Source of the DNA: Erigeron canadensis
Taxonomy: Eukaryota > Streptophyta > Magnoliopsida > Asterales > Asteraceae
DNA length: 64,000 bases
Assembly: GCF_010389155.1 (NCBI RefSeq)
Contig: NC_057767.1
Location: forward strand, 24,067,723-24,131,722
Direction of reading: 5' to 3'
Numbering within the stretch: position 1 is the stretch's first letter; every line of letters starts with the position of its first letter. The notes beneath the pieces are model-generated. The model did no database searches, was not told where the DNA came from, and was given only the letters and a program-made list of their open reading frames with translations. Positions 18,041 through 28,043 of this stretch are shown in pieces. A program made the position numbers and the translations under genes.

Positions 18041-18232
18041 CCTGGTATTCCGAGCAGACTTTTGGTAATTCAACCACATTATTTGCAGCGGTTATCGCTG
18101 CAAATAGTGGTGTTTTGTCTATATCCAACTATTTGCAGCGATTACTGATAGGGGTTCGCTATTACTTTGCCAGATTTATCATTACACACAGGGCACTATT
18201 TGCAGCAACTATCGCTGCAAATAGTAGTTGTG
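18041..18232. repeat. Three hairpin motifs related to the ends of the neighbouring MULE
   Basis: Inverted repeats of the form CTATTTGCAGCG...CGCTGCAAATAG occur at about 18076-18111, 18129-18165 (right arm decayed) and 18194-18227. They share the plan and the flanks CACTATT/AATAGTG of the palindromes inside the element at 19758-28035, but have CAGCG where those have CGGCG, which fits CpG decay. The lead-in 'GGTAATTCAACCAC' at 18065-18078 parallels 'GTAACCCAACCAC' (minus strand) near the right end of that element. It is probably an older related element end. Confidence 0.6.
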
Positions 18233-19749
18233 GTCGAGATATCAAAAAACAATGATAGGAATACGGGTTGCATGGTGTTCTTTTCCCCATTCTCTATTGA
18301 ACGATGGGTATTAGTACAATGTAAATGTTATTGTTTTCTTAATTTTTTTCTATTGTTTTAGTGTTAGTATAATGTCCTTCACGTGTTTGTATAATGTAAC
18401 TTTTGTTGATTCCCGTATCTTTTTTTGTATATTTTTAAATTCTCTCTACAAGTTGTAGCTCTTCAATTCGGATTTATCTTCTCTATTCATAAAAATCTCC
18501 ATTAAAATTGGTAATGATTTCCAATCAAGGACATTACATTTCTTCAAATTTTGTTATTAATTTTTTGGTGGGATGTAGCGTTGATTACAAGTCTTACGGT
18601 TTTGGTATTAGCCTACTAACTATTATTTGATTTCTTAGGTTGTACGTACATTTTTGTTATCACGCGATCAACATATTGTTAGCCGGTATTAGTTATTGCA
18701 GTTTTTTATACTATTGGAGGCTTGCCACTTGCATATACTCTTTGGCTCTCATTAGTATACTCAGTTTACATATTTATCGTTGGTCAAAATGCTAAACACT
18801 TAAACCCATGAGTATAGTGGAAATGCTTCTTTGAATGTGCTTTTCAATTCATAACCTTTTGCCCATAGAATATCACGGAAGTGTAACTTATTTGTAGACT
18901 ACACGGGTACCCGCGTGTTGCCGCGACGACGGTCTATAGCGCGTCAGATGTCGTAACGGTTTATAGCGTTCAGGTTACTTTCATGAGATGCGTCAATGCA
19001 ACATCTAACCGTATCTATCATTTTAAAAATAACTCGCGGATTAGGTGCAAGAAATAACGAAATAATGAATTACAAAACTAACCATAAAAAATAACCAATT
19101 ACAATTGTATGAAACATACAATTGTAGGGGAAGGGGGCGAAGGGTTAGTACTTTTTCCTTCTCGTAGCTCTACTTGTCAATTAAAAAGAGCTAGAACAAC
19201 GGGCAATTAAAAAAAATAAATAGTAAAAGATTAAAATTTAATACGAATATAAAAAAAGACGTAATTGGTTAGTAATTTCGTGAGTTATAAAAAAGTAATT
19301 ATTGTTTAAACATTTCGTGATATAATCTATGACAATTAAGATGTTTTTTCTTATCAGTAGCAATAATTTTAAAGTTGGATGAAGTTTTTACCACAATGGG
19401 GTTTCTAGGTAATTGTGGAGTTTTTTTTAAGGGTAATTTTGGAATTTCAGAGATAAGGTATGTGAAGGTAATATAAATTAGAATGATATATTGGACAATT
19501 CAAAGGTAGAGAGTTGAATAGAGAAATGATAGTTTGTTTATATATGGAGTATAGATGTAATTAACTTATTTATTTTCCAATTCTTAGATAAGTCGCGCGG
19601 ATCAAAGGAATTGCTTCAAGGCCCATCAACGTATAGTTACGATAATTTAAAAGTGGCGACAAATAATTACAGCGAGAAAAACAAACTTGGAGGAAGGATT
19701 TTTGGGGAAGTGGATAAGGTAGTATTCTGGTCAATTTTACAAATTGTGA
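18233..19749. other. Intergenic, no gene seen
   Basis: No coding segment recognised. At about 18903-18960 a GC-rich stretch (ACACGGGTACCCGCG, TTGCCGCGACGACGG) resembles one near 49640-49690; such sequences often sit at ends of dispersed plant repeats, but I cannot assign a family. Confidence 0.45.
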
Positions 19750-19757
19750 TTAATTAG
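19750..19757. repeat. Left target-site duplication TTAATTAG
   Basis: Identical 8 bases recur at 28036-28043 immediately outside the opposite inverted terminus of the MULE-like element. Confidence 0.75.
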
Positions 19758-19800
19758 CGCATTGGGTAACACCACCAGGTCAACGGGTAAAACGACCAGG

Positions 19801-19826
19801 TATTAGCGGCGACGTCGCCACTAATA
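19801..19826. repeat. Subterminal palindrome L1
   Basis: TATTAGCGGCGAC followed by GTCGCCACTAATA: near-perfect palindrome centred on GACGTC, 43 bases inside the left end of the MULE-like element. Confidence 0.85.
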
Positions 19827-19901
19827 GTGGGACCCAAAAAACTGACACGTTGCCTTACAGACCGACACTGCAGACCATGTACGAGGAATGCCACGTCACC
19901 G

Positions 19902-19951
19902 CCACGTCACCACCATTAGCGGCGACGTTGCCGCAAATAGTGGTGACGTGG
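19902..19951. repeat. Subterminal palindrome L2 (50 bp)
   Basis: A 50-bp inverted repeat with outer arms CCACGTCACCAC and GTGGTGACGTGG and an inner ATTAGCGGCGAC / GTTGCCGCAAAT core. The outer arm TGACGTGG is a good plant bZIP-type ACGT site, so host factors might bind here; that is inference. Confidence 0.85.
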
Positions 19952-20327
19952 CCACACCTCGGGAATGGTTATTGAATGGTCATTGTACTGGACACCGAAC
20001 ACGGTATTTACAATACTGATATAGTAGTATGTCGTTTAAAAAATTATTATTACAAAGTAATAAAAGTTAAATTTACCTCACTTAAATTAAGTATATCAAA
20101 AAACTGATTTAAGTAAATTTACCACCATTAGCGGCGACGTCGCCGCAAATAGTGGTGACGTGGCCACACCTCGGGAATGGTTATTGAATGGTCATTTGCG
20201 AGGATAGCTGTACTGGACACCGAACACGGTATTTACAATACTGATATAGTAGTATGTCGTTTAAAAAAATTATTATTACAAAGTAATAAAAGTTAAATTT
20301 ACCTCACTTAAATTAAGTATATCAAAC
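19909..20327. repeat. Subterminal tandem duplication, period 212 bp
   Basis: Copy a (19909-20100) and copy b (20121-20327) share palindrome L2/L3, then GGCCACACCTCGGGAATGG, CTGGACACCGAACACGG and TTACCTCACTTAAATTAAG. Copy b carries 12 extra bases (TGCGAGGATAGC) near 20197-20208. The near identity outside that indel indicates a recent duplication inside the transposon end. Confidence 0.9.
20121..20156. repeat. Subterminal palindrome L3
   Basis: ACCACCATTAGCGGCGAC followed by GTCGCCGCAAATAGTGGT, two mismatched pairs. It is the second copy of L2, generated by the tandem duplication at 19909-20327. Confidence 0.85.
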
Positions 20328-20873
20328 ATTTTTGAAATATTTGTCTATTTCGAAATTTATGAAAATGTAATATATTATATAAAAATAACTTAAGTGAAAA
20401 AATACGTAGTAAAAAAATGTAATAAATGATTGGGATTGGAGAATTTTGCCTAACTTAGTTTTTCAATACGTGGATTTATATATAAACTTGAAATTTGAAA
20501 GATTTATATATTATCATACATTTATGATATATTATAATAATTAAGAAGAGTATCATCATCCATGTGTTCCCAATCGATTTTAAAATACATTTATGATATA
20601 TTATAATAATTTATATTTAAAATTTAACATTTACCATTAAACTAAAACAGGATTAAGGTTTCCTTTAGACGACACATGGCGTTTTTATTAAACGACTTGT
20701 GTCATCTTTAATATTATTTACATATATTTAGTTACCTAGAATTATCAAATAACTTTATTAATATAACTTTTTATTAAACTCCTAATACGAAAAAGTCGAA
20801 ACTAATTAATTCTTTATATAAATATATCATATCATATATTGATGGCAATAATTTATATGTATGACTTATGGGT

Positions 20874-20920
20874 ATCTTTATATATACTAAAAGACAGTTG
20901 ACCTAACATTTTATTAACCA
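20874..20920 (+). other. Possible Helitron 5' terminus inside the MULE
   Basis: ATCTTTATATATACTAAAAG followed by ACAG resembles the TC-starting 5' end of the Helitron-like element read on the minus strand at 63174. No matching 3' CTAG end with hairpin was located, so this may be a fragment or coincidence in AT-rich DNA. Confidence 0.3.
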
Positions 20921-21173
20921 ATCACAAAGCTCAATTTTATAAAAGTAAAAATTGATTATGTCATAATTTAATCCTATTAATTATTTAAAGATTTTATTAT
21001 TAATATTAAATATTTATTAATTAATCTATCTATCGAAATCAATTCAATAACAAAGTTATTCAATTCTTATTATCAATATTTTAGAGTGGGTTTAACTTTT
21101 TATCTATTGATATTAATTAATATTTTTTTAGTAGGTTGATATTGTATGACCATTAAAATAAAAACTTAGAACC

Positions 21174-21386
21174 AACTTCAAAATCAATTGGGAGAAACAA
21201 ACTTAGAACCAACTTCAAAACTTAAAACGTATGTGTAGTAACAGTGACATGCCATACTGAAGGAAGTTGGTAATGAAAATTTGTCATACTTTCATTGGAT
21301 AAATTAGTCGTCATGTAGTAACAGTGATGCATGCCATACTTTGTCTACATTGGTAATGAAAATTTGCCATACTTTCATTGGATAAA
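21174..21386. repeat. Short direct duplications upstream of the transposase gene
   Basis: ACTTAGAACCAACTTCAAAA occurs twice (about 21163-21182 and 21200-21219). A ~75-bp unit (GTAGTAACAGTGA ... CATACTTTCATTGGATAAA) occurs at about 21235-21304 and 21315-21387. They are probably internal rearrangements of the transposon promoter side. Confidence 0.7.
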
Positions 21387-21488
21387 ACGATGGTACCCCA
21401 TATTTTTAGATACTATATATGGTACTACGGAACTATATTGAAACAATATAAGTTTATGAAAAAAATTTCTTCAGTATAGATATTTATT

Positions 21489-21608
21489 TTTTCAAGCGTA
21501 TTGTTTCAAGCGTATTTTTTCAAGCGTATTGTTTCAAGCGTTTCAAGATATATATTTTAACAGTATTTGTAGTTGATGGTATTGTATATCTTTCTTTTTC
21601 AAGCGTTT
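21489..21608. repeat. TTTCAAGCGTATT minisatellite
   Basis: Five or six loose copies of TTTCAAGCG(TATTGT) lie in tandem at 21489-21546, with one more near 21597. A TA tract (about 21618-21639) follows. All lie within 210 bp upstream of the MULE transposase start codon and could be part of its promoter or a transposase-binding array; no direct evidence. Confidence 0.75.
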
Positions 21609-21695
21609 TGTTTGTATATATATATATATATATATATATTGAGTATGGACACCATTAATAGTTAATGAGGTTGATGTTTACTTGAATTGTTTCAG

Positions 21696-24600
21696 ATGGA
21701 TAGTTTGGAGGATATTTGGGCAGACCCAGAAAACGTACGTATTGAAGTGCCGGATAATGTGTTTGAGCAACCTGATGCAGACGGTGAATATGAATGCGAA
21801 GCTGGGGACTTTGAAACTGATGAGGTGTTCGGTTCCTTTGAAGAATTAACGGAGTGGGCTCAAAGAACAGCAATGGATTTGGGTTATGTTCTAGTTATAC
21901 GGCGGACGAACAAAAACTCAAAAGAGGTGGTGAATAAAGTGACACTTATATGTCACCACGGTGGAGCGCGCGATGTAAGGTTAATTGGCCCACCCAAACG
22001 GTCCAGTAAGATAGGTTGTCCCTTCACTTTAATAGGCCGCCCTGTGCGTGATGGTGGTTGGAGGTTAACTGTCAAGGATTGGAGACACAATCATGATCCA
22101 ACTACCAATCTGCAAGGGAATGCATACGCCAGACGGATGACGGATGAAGAAAAGGAATTTGTGCGGACCCAATCGGATCGCGGTTTGTACCCACATCAGA
22201 TCCTGGTAAACCTCAAACTTGAATTTCCAGGAAACTTGACTCGCAAAGGAGACATTACGAACTTCTTAAAAGCGAGAAGAAGGTCGGGGCAAGCAGGGCG
22301 TACTCCAATGCAGGTACAAACATTAAATATTCTATTCTACTACGTTGTTGGAATTGACTTAGTCATTAATCGCAGGTTATGTTTTCACTATTGCAAGAGA
22401 AAAGGTACTTTTACCAGTTCACCACAAATAACAAAAATGGACGCTTGGAGAACCTTTTTTTCATTCATCCAACATCAATGACCCTATGGCGCGCATTTCC
22501 CTGGGTTATTGAAATAGACTCCACCTACAAAACTAACATCTACAACATGCCGCTAGTTGAGATCGTCGGCGTGACTTCAACGGGGAAGACCTTCAGTTTA
22601 GCGTATGCGTTTATCGTAAACGAGCGGGAGGCAAATTATCAATGGGTTTTACGATGTCTTCGGTCCACCCTTGCTGATAGCTTTGCTGTTCGTGTCGTTC
22701 TTACTGACAGGGAGCTAGCGCTGATGAGAGCTTTGAAGGTTGTTATGCCGGAAGCGAAACATCTGCTGTGTAGGTACCATATATGGCAAAACATAATCAA
22801 GCACTGCGAACCGGCATTGCGGATGAAAAAAGATGTTAGCATTGACAGGCTTAACTTTTGGTGGAAAAAAGTCTATCAGTCTCGGACTTTTGACGAGTTT
22901 AAGTCAAATGAGAAGGAGTTAAAGGAAAAACTTGCGGGTTTTCCAGGCGTCTACAAGTACGTGACCGATAATTGGTTGTCCCCAAACCGAGAGCAGTTTG
23001 TGTCCTGTTGGGTCGATGAACACCTCAACTACCAAAACCACACCACAAACAGAGTGGAGGCCGAGCACCATTTACTGAAGGAAGAATTGAGGGGGAAATG
23101 CACATTTACTAGAATCCTCCAATGTGTTGATTCCGTCTTGATAAGTCAAGAAGCAGAAATAAGGGGCCAACTGGGGTATAGCAACGGGACCCGGAAGGGG
23201 AAACATAATTACAACTGTATGAAGGACCTGTTGGGAAAGGTTTCACTTAAAGCTTTGGACATCATGGCTGATGAAATTTTACGCTTAGACAAAGTCCTTA
23301 AAAGACAGGTTAACAAATGTGGGTGCAAGGTTCAGTCCAGTTGCGGGCTACCATGTGCCTGTAAGATTGCCGAGTACATGCAGCGCAGTTAGTACGATTT
23401 ATTACTTGTATTTTTTCATCAAAAGGACATAATTTCGTTGACTTATTTATATAAAATAAATGCAGGGACTCGTATACAGCCTCATGTCATAGACCCTTTT
23501 TGGAAAAAGCTTGACTTAACACCGTGGACATGCGTAGAAGACGAAGACGAAGAAGACGATGTCCATGAAGTCGTTGATGGTCTTACGAATTTCTTGGATC
23601 AGCAACCCAAAGCTCAAAAGAAACATTGGTTGTCAAAAATTAAAGACATGTTTAAGCCTGGTAAGACACAAGTGAAAGATCCTCTTGTTCAAAAGACCAC
23701 ACGCGGAAGACCAGTCGGCTCGAAACAAAAGCCGCCAAAGGTATACATAATACATCTAAAAAAATATTTGTCTTATTCAATAAATACATTATATATAACT
23801 ACCTTAGTTAAGGAAACTGATTCTTACTAATGGTCTAGGTGCCGGATCTCAACACCAACCCACCTGGGCTACGAAAATCCAAGTCCAGTCGACCTGGGGA
23901 ATATAAGGTGCCAGATTTGAATAAACCCCCACCTGCGCATCCTGCCAGACACAGTACGTACGAGCCGTCCCAGTCCTGTCGTTATCCCGAAAACCGAAAA
24001 TTGTTCGACGATCAATTCCACCCTGAATCAGAATGTGTCAAAGATAATCCTGACATTTTTGGAAACCTGCACCCATATCCAGGTCTTGATGATATATATA
24101 CGTGGGGGGACCCGTCCCAATCCTACGGGGTCGGGGATACACCATATGTGACACAAAAATTATATGGATTCGGCGATACGTCCCAAGACCATTGGCTCAA
24201 CTATGACCAACCATATTCCAACTTAGTAGATGACATCTTCGGGCCACCACCTACACAATCTAGAAATGCACCCATATATGAATCAAGGCAGGCGCAGGTT
24301 TCGGATCCGGATTCAGAGGCACAGTCATCGGCCAGTTGGGTTGGGTATGTTGCGGAACCGTATAACGCCAGTCTTTCCAAAAATTACGATTGGGTACTAG
24401 GTGAGATACCATCGTACTTAAGGCCGTACGTTGTAGGCGCACAAAATGTCAAAGGAGACGGTAACTGTGGATTTCGAGCTACCGCTGTAGCTTTGGGGCT
24501 AGATGAGGAGATGGGTGCAGAGTGGGTTCGTACGCAGATGCTCGCGGAGTTTGAATCTGACCTCGATGGGTACATGCAAATGTTTGGGCAAACAGAGGGC

Positions 24601-25017
24601 AACCGAATGTTGTCGGCGCTGCGAACATCTTATTATGGACGAAGCCGGCCCACACATCATTGGATGAGTAAAGTGTGGTTCCATATCATCCTGACTAATA
24701 AGCTGGGTATAATAGTCAACTGCGTTAGCCTACGTGACCCCCGCACAGTATTTCCGATGCATCACGGCTTAGATCAGCTGTTATTCAAACAACCGATAAG
24801 TATTGCTCTGATAAACAACGAAACCCATTTTGTTGCAGTGAAATTAGTAGGCGACTACCCAATGGCCTACAAGAATCCGGAATGGGATTTTCACGCAACC
24901 GATCCTGCACGTCGACTAGCATTAATGTACGCAAATCAAGAAGATGCGTATCAAAATTGGTTGTACGCAAACATGCCAAGAGTACCACCAGGCCCTCCTA
25001 TTATAATAAATGATTAA
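21696..25017 (+). CDS. MULE transposase with FAR1-type DNA-binding domain and C-terminal OTU protease domain
   Basis: Putative transposase of the enclosing element. Exons: 21696-22313 (206 codons), 22376 to about 23392, 23466-23740, 23839-25017. Exon 1 encodes an acidic start, then a FAR1-like zinc-binding region (CHHGG ... KIGCPF ... WRHNHDP). Exon 2 encodes the RNase-H-like MULE core: IDSTYKTN and LTDRELALMRAL carry two catalytic Asp, and NRVEAEHHLLKEE the likely Glu, with CRYHIWQN between; it closes with a Cys-rich SWIM-like segment (CGCKV ... CGLPCACKIAEYM). Exon 3 is acidic then basic, with KTTRGRPVGSK, an AT-hook-like motif. Exon 4 is Pro/Tyr-rich, then an OTU-type protease domain with GDGNCGFRA (catalytic Cys) and ETHFVAVKL (catalytic His). 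Total about 1030 residues. Oddity: the exon 2 donor is not canonical and an in-frame TAG lies at 23390-23392, so this copy may end there or carry a splice mutation. Introns 1 and 3 have clean GT-AG sites. Confidence 0.8.
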
Positions 25018-25309
25018 ATTCTTTCAATGTTTTATATAGGCTGTTTGTATGTATACTTTTTTTATTGTATATATTTTTTATTTATTTAAGTTGTTCCAAA
25101 ACAAGTTTCAATCAATAATTTTTCATATTTTTCTGTTGTACATACATTGACTCTATAATACTCTTCTAAAGTTGATTCCAATCATTTTTTTATCAACAAA
25201 TGTATAAAAACATAAAAAATTACAAATGATTATATCACAGAAATCAAGATTATAAAAGGAAATCACACTTCAGTTGAACGATGAATACAAACAATAAAAA
25301 AAGGGAAAA
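25018..25309. other. Convergent intergenic gap with both 3' ends
   Basis: 292 AT-rich bases between the stop codons of the two MULE genes, which point towards each other. It must hold both poly(A) regions. No other feature seen. Confidence 0.7.
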
Positions 25310-26810
25310 CTAATCACTTTCATCATCACTATCACTATCACTATCACTACCCAACCGCTGTGTGGGGGCCCGTGACGTGCTAGGCCCAGCATGGGATGAT
25401 GACGTGCTAGGTCCGGCTTCGAATGATGACTGGGTCCAAGGGCTACCCTGGGCGAACATATCATTGATGTTAAAGGACGGTGACTGCTGGGCTGGGAAGG
25501 GTTGCTCTATATCCTCTGGGAGGGGGACATTCAGTCCACGTGTTCCCCTAACTACACGCCCAACCACACGGGTATGTCCCGATCGTGTCCCTAAAGCGTC
25601 CACATATGTCTGCGTAGGCGGTGTATTGGGCACTTGGGAAAGTCTTTGGTGGGTATCAAGAAGCCGCTCCTGTAGCACATGAAAATTAAGTTAATAATTA
25701 CTAAAAATTAGTTATACTTAATATAAATATACCAAAAAAAATTCTTTCTCCAGGATTTGTGCAAGATCTTACATAAATGGGCATAACTGCGTCCTGCACC
25801 ATCCCATCTCGTCTCGTGTGGGCCCGCAAATAAAACTCGGGCGGCTCCTCACGTCGCCCGTCATTATCTTCCTGTATATACATTAATCAAAGTTATATAT
25901 TTGTATGTGTATCTCTGTATAGATATATGTTTAAGTACGTGGATATAAATAATTACGTATAACTTACAGCGTAACGCCATTCACGCTGAGCGTATGACTG
26001 CCGACCGTGAGTACTGACAAAAGTATTTTGTTGCTGCCTGTTTGTCGTGTTTCTTTGGGCAGCAATCATCCGGGGCTCGCTGGTCCAGTAACCCAGTAGA
26101 TAACTCCACGCCTGTGGAGGCATCCCATACGGAGGTTGACCCTCCAGTTCTGCCAGCCTCTGGGACCCACCCCTGTCAGTGAACCAAGTCTTCTTGAATT
26201 TTGCTTTTTTATCCCTGTAGATCTTCAGGGCATCCTGACGTATCATCCTGGTCACGGCCTCTCGTAACGGGTGATTTTCTGGGTGACCTAGATATGGTTC
26301 TAAGTAGAACCGTCTCTGCAATAGTACCAAGTAATAGTTAGCATCTACCATTTTTTTTAAATAAAGTATTTAAAAAGTAAAAAAAATTAGTTTTATACCA
26401 TAAGCCAGTCAGTAAGTCCATCCTTGATGGGCTGGGGCACCTGATCCCACGACTCGTAGTTATATGGGACGGTAGTGACATAGGTTCCCAAATAGCTCTT
26501 GTACCACTTGGCGTGGTCCCCGATTGCCTGCCACCTACTTAGATCGTTATTCAACATAAGCGAGATTCGGCGTCCCGAATTCTGAAACTCGCGCTCCAGA
26601 TCGTTGTTAGCAGCAGCAGCTCTCCCTGTGCTAATACCTGCAAAACAAAATAAAATTACATATATATATATATATATACATATGTACCATATATTTATAT
26701 GCATCGTACATTAATATATACTTACCATCCGTACGCCTACAACCCCATTCGGGATTCCACCCCCTGTTTGGAGGGTCGTTGCCACCATCTCCGCCGTGAA
26801 GTGCAGCCAT
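25310..26810 (-). CDS. Transposase_24-like (Ptta/En/Spm family) accessory protein of the MULE
   Basis: Second gene of the element, convergent with the transposase. Five exons join with canonical GT-AG sites and consistent phase: 26810-26726, 26637-26399, 26315-25968, 25871-25773, 25669-25310, giving 376 residues. The order of blocks matches plant 'transposase Ptta/En/Spm' proteins (PF03004-like): a Gly/Asn-rich start, NNDLSRWQAIGDHAKWYKSY, SWDQVPQPIKDGLTDWLM, an Arg/Lys-rich helix, then WSYLLGYWTSEPRMIAAQ with NTTNRQQQNTFVSTHGRQSY, a THxRxDG segment (RAHTRRDG), and a tail with YVDALGTRSGH and an acidic Ser/Asp-run C terminus. No catalytic triad is visible. The real function of such proteins is unsettled; by analogy with two-gene transposons a DNA-binding helper is likely. 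The acceptor of exon 3 (26315) was chosen to keep frame; one further upstream breaks it. Confidence 0.75.
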
Positions 26811-27440
26811 TTTAACTTACATCAGCCATCCCAATTTATAAAATAACATAAACAAACATAAAAGTCATAAAAAAGGTGCGACCTAAATTAACATATTTTG
26901 GACACAAATTTGTTTTCCAAAATTATTATACCTAAAATGACCACTTTTTTGCAACTTTTTTTCAAACCTTCGTTTATAACATTAATACTAACCTAATAAC
27001 AACTATATTAACAATTACAATCATACTAAAAAGTGTTTTCTAACTAAGAATCATACTTTGAACTATAATAAACAATAATTATAACTACAAATGTTTTCTT
27101 AAATATTTATGAATTTCTATAAATCATATCATTCCTAACTATAATAACATAAGTAATCTTTCCTAACTATAAAACTATAACATTTCTATAACTAATACTT
27201 TCTAACATATATTTACTAACACTTGTTCCTAACATATATTTTATATAACATTAAACTATAACATTTATATAACTAATATTTTATAACACATATTTTTTCT
27301 AACTTTTTTTTTCAACATATATTTTCTAACAAAAAAATACAACAATTCTATAACTAATAATTTCTATAAGAAATTAAAATTTGATAACATTATTATATAT
27401 AAAAAAGTAAATGAGTGTTACCTCGTCTAAAAAATGGATT
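26811..27440. other. AT-rich upstream region of the minus-strand MULE gene
   Basis: 630 bases of very AT-rich DNA with recurring TAACATATATTTT-like text (27180-27350). It presumably includes the promoter and 5' leader of the gene starting at 26810; no clear TATA box can be singled out. Confidence 0.5.
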
Positions 27441-27668
27441 ACCGGAAAAAAGAGTAGAACAAATAACGGATGGTTGGCCGGAAAAAATATTAGTCGCCGG
27501 AAAACAATATCGCCGGAATAAACCGGAAAAGTTTCAAATCTGTTTTCCCGTATATCAATGGTGGAAAATAGGTTCCCCGCAAAACTGGTACGCCGGAAAA
27601 TATAATCGCCGGAAAAATGTCGCCGCTAAAAATACGCCTGAAAATGGACTCCGGGAGGCCGGAAAACG
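27441..27668 (-). promoter_or_regulatory. Cluster of TTTTCCGGC motifs
   Basis: On the plus strand CCGGAAA(A) appears about eight times in 230 bases (near 27442, 27477, 27497, 27525, 27594, 27610 and 27660, plus the variant CGCCGGAATA near 27512). It lies between the right palindromes and the minus-strand gene. Such density in AT-rich DNA suggests a binding-site array for transposase or helper protein, or a promoter element. The open frame through it (27415-27693) is explained by the repeated motif and is not a convincing gene. Confidence 0.5.
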
Positions 27669-27866
27669 TAGGTGGTGTAAAAAAGAACGTTGATAATGAT
27701 GATGAGGGGATAGATGGTCGGATTTGTGAGTTATAGTAATGGAGAATAATGGATTTTTTGGAGAAATTAAAATTTTTTACGGAGGAGTAAAATGGAGAAG
27801 ATGAACGAAGAAGAAGAACAAAGAGGCTGCCTTGTTTATATCGATGATGGATCTGTAGTGGGGGGA

Positions 27867-27902
27867 CCCACTATTTGCGGCGACGTCGCCGCTAATAGTG
27901 GG
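27867..27902. repeat. Subterminal palindrome R2
   Basis: CCCACTATTTGCGGCGAC followed by GTCGCCGCTAATAGTGGG, one mismatched pair in 36 bases, preceded by GGGGGA. Confidence 0.9.
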
Positions 27903-27956
27903 CTCCACAACCACACGTGATTCGGCCAGTTAAACCCGTTGACTGACAGATGGGGA

Positions 27957-27992
27957 CCCACTATTAGCGGCGACGTCGCCGCTAATAGTGGG
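27957..27992. repeat. Subterminal palindrome R1 (perfect, 36 bp)
   Basis: CCCACTATTAGCGGCGAC followed by its exact reverse complement. It is 43 bases from the right end of the element, the same distance as palindrome L1 from the left end. Confidence 0.95.
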
Positions 27993-28035
27993 TGGTTGGG
28001 TTACTACTTTTTCCCTGGTCGGGTTACGCGCTTCG

Positions 28036-28043
28036 TTAATTAG
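28036..28043. repeat. Right target-site duplication TTAATTAG
   Basis: The partner of 19750-19757. The perfect match suggests the insertion is not very old. Confidence 0.75.

Larger units (their letters stand above)
19758..28035. mobile_element. Two-gene MULE-like DNA transposon with palindrome-bearing ends
   Basis: The 8278-bp element is bounded by an exact 8-bp duplication, TTAATTAG, at 19750-19757 and 28036-28043. Its outermost 22 bases form imperfect inverted repeats: the left end starts CGCATTGGGTAACACCACCA; the right end, read inward on the minus strand, starts CGAAGCGCGTAACCCGACCA. They agree at 16 of 22 positions by my count. Just inside each end lie GACGTC-centred palindromes, three on the left and two on the right. 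The interior holds two converging genes, 21696-25017 (+) and 26810-25310 (-), separated by 292 bases. MULE assignment rests on the transposase domain and the 8-bp target duplication (family usual 8-11). Boundaries are inferred from one copy. Confidence 0.8.

Noticed and set aside
27415..27693. A 92-codon gene near the right end of the MULE
   Set aside because: The frame is produced by recurring CCGGAAAA motifs and lacks homology; a binding-site array is more likely.
19758..28035. Calling the 8.3 kb element a CACTA (En/Spm) transposon
   Set aside because: The palindromes contain CACTA and one gene is En/Spm-type, but the termini do not begin with CACTA, the target duplication is 8 bp rather than 3, and the catalytic protein is MULE-type.
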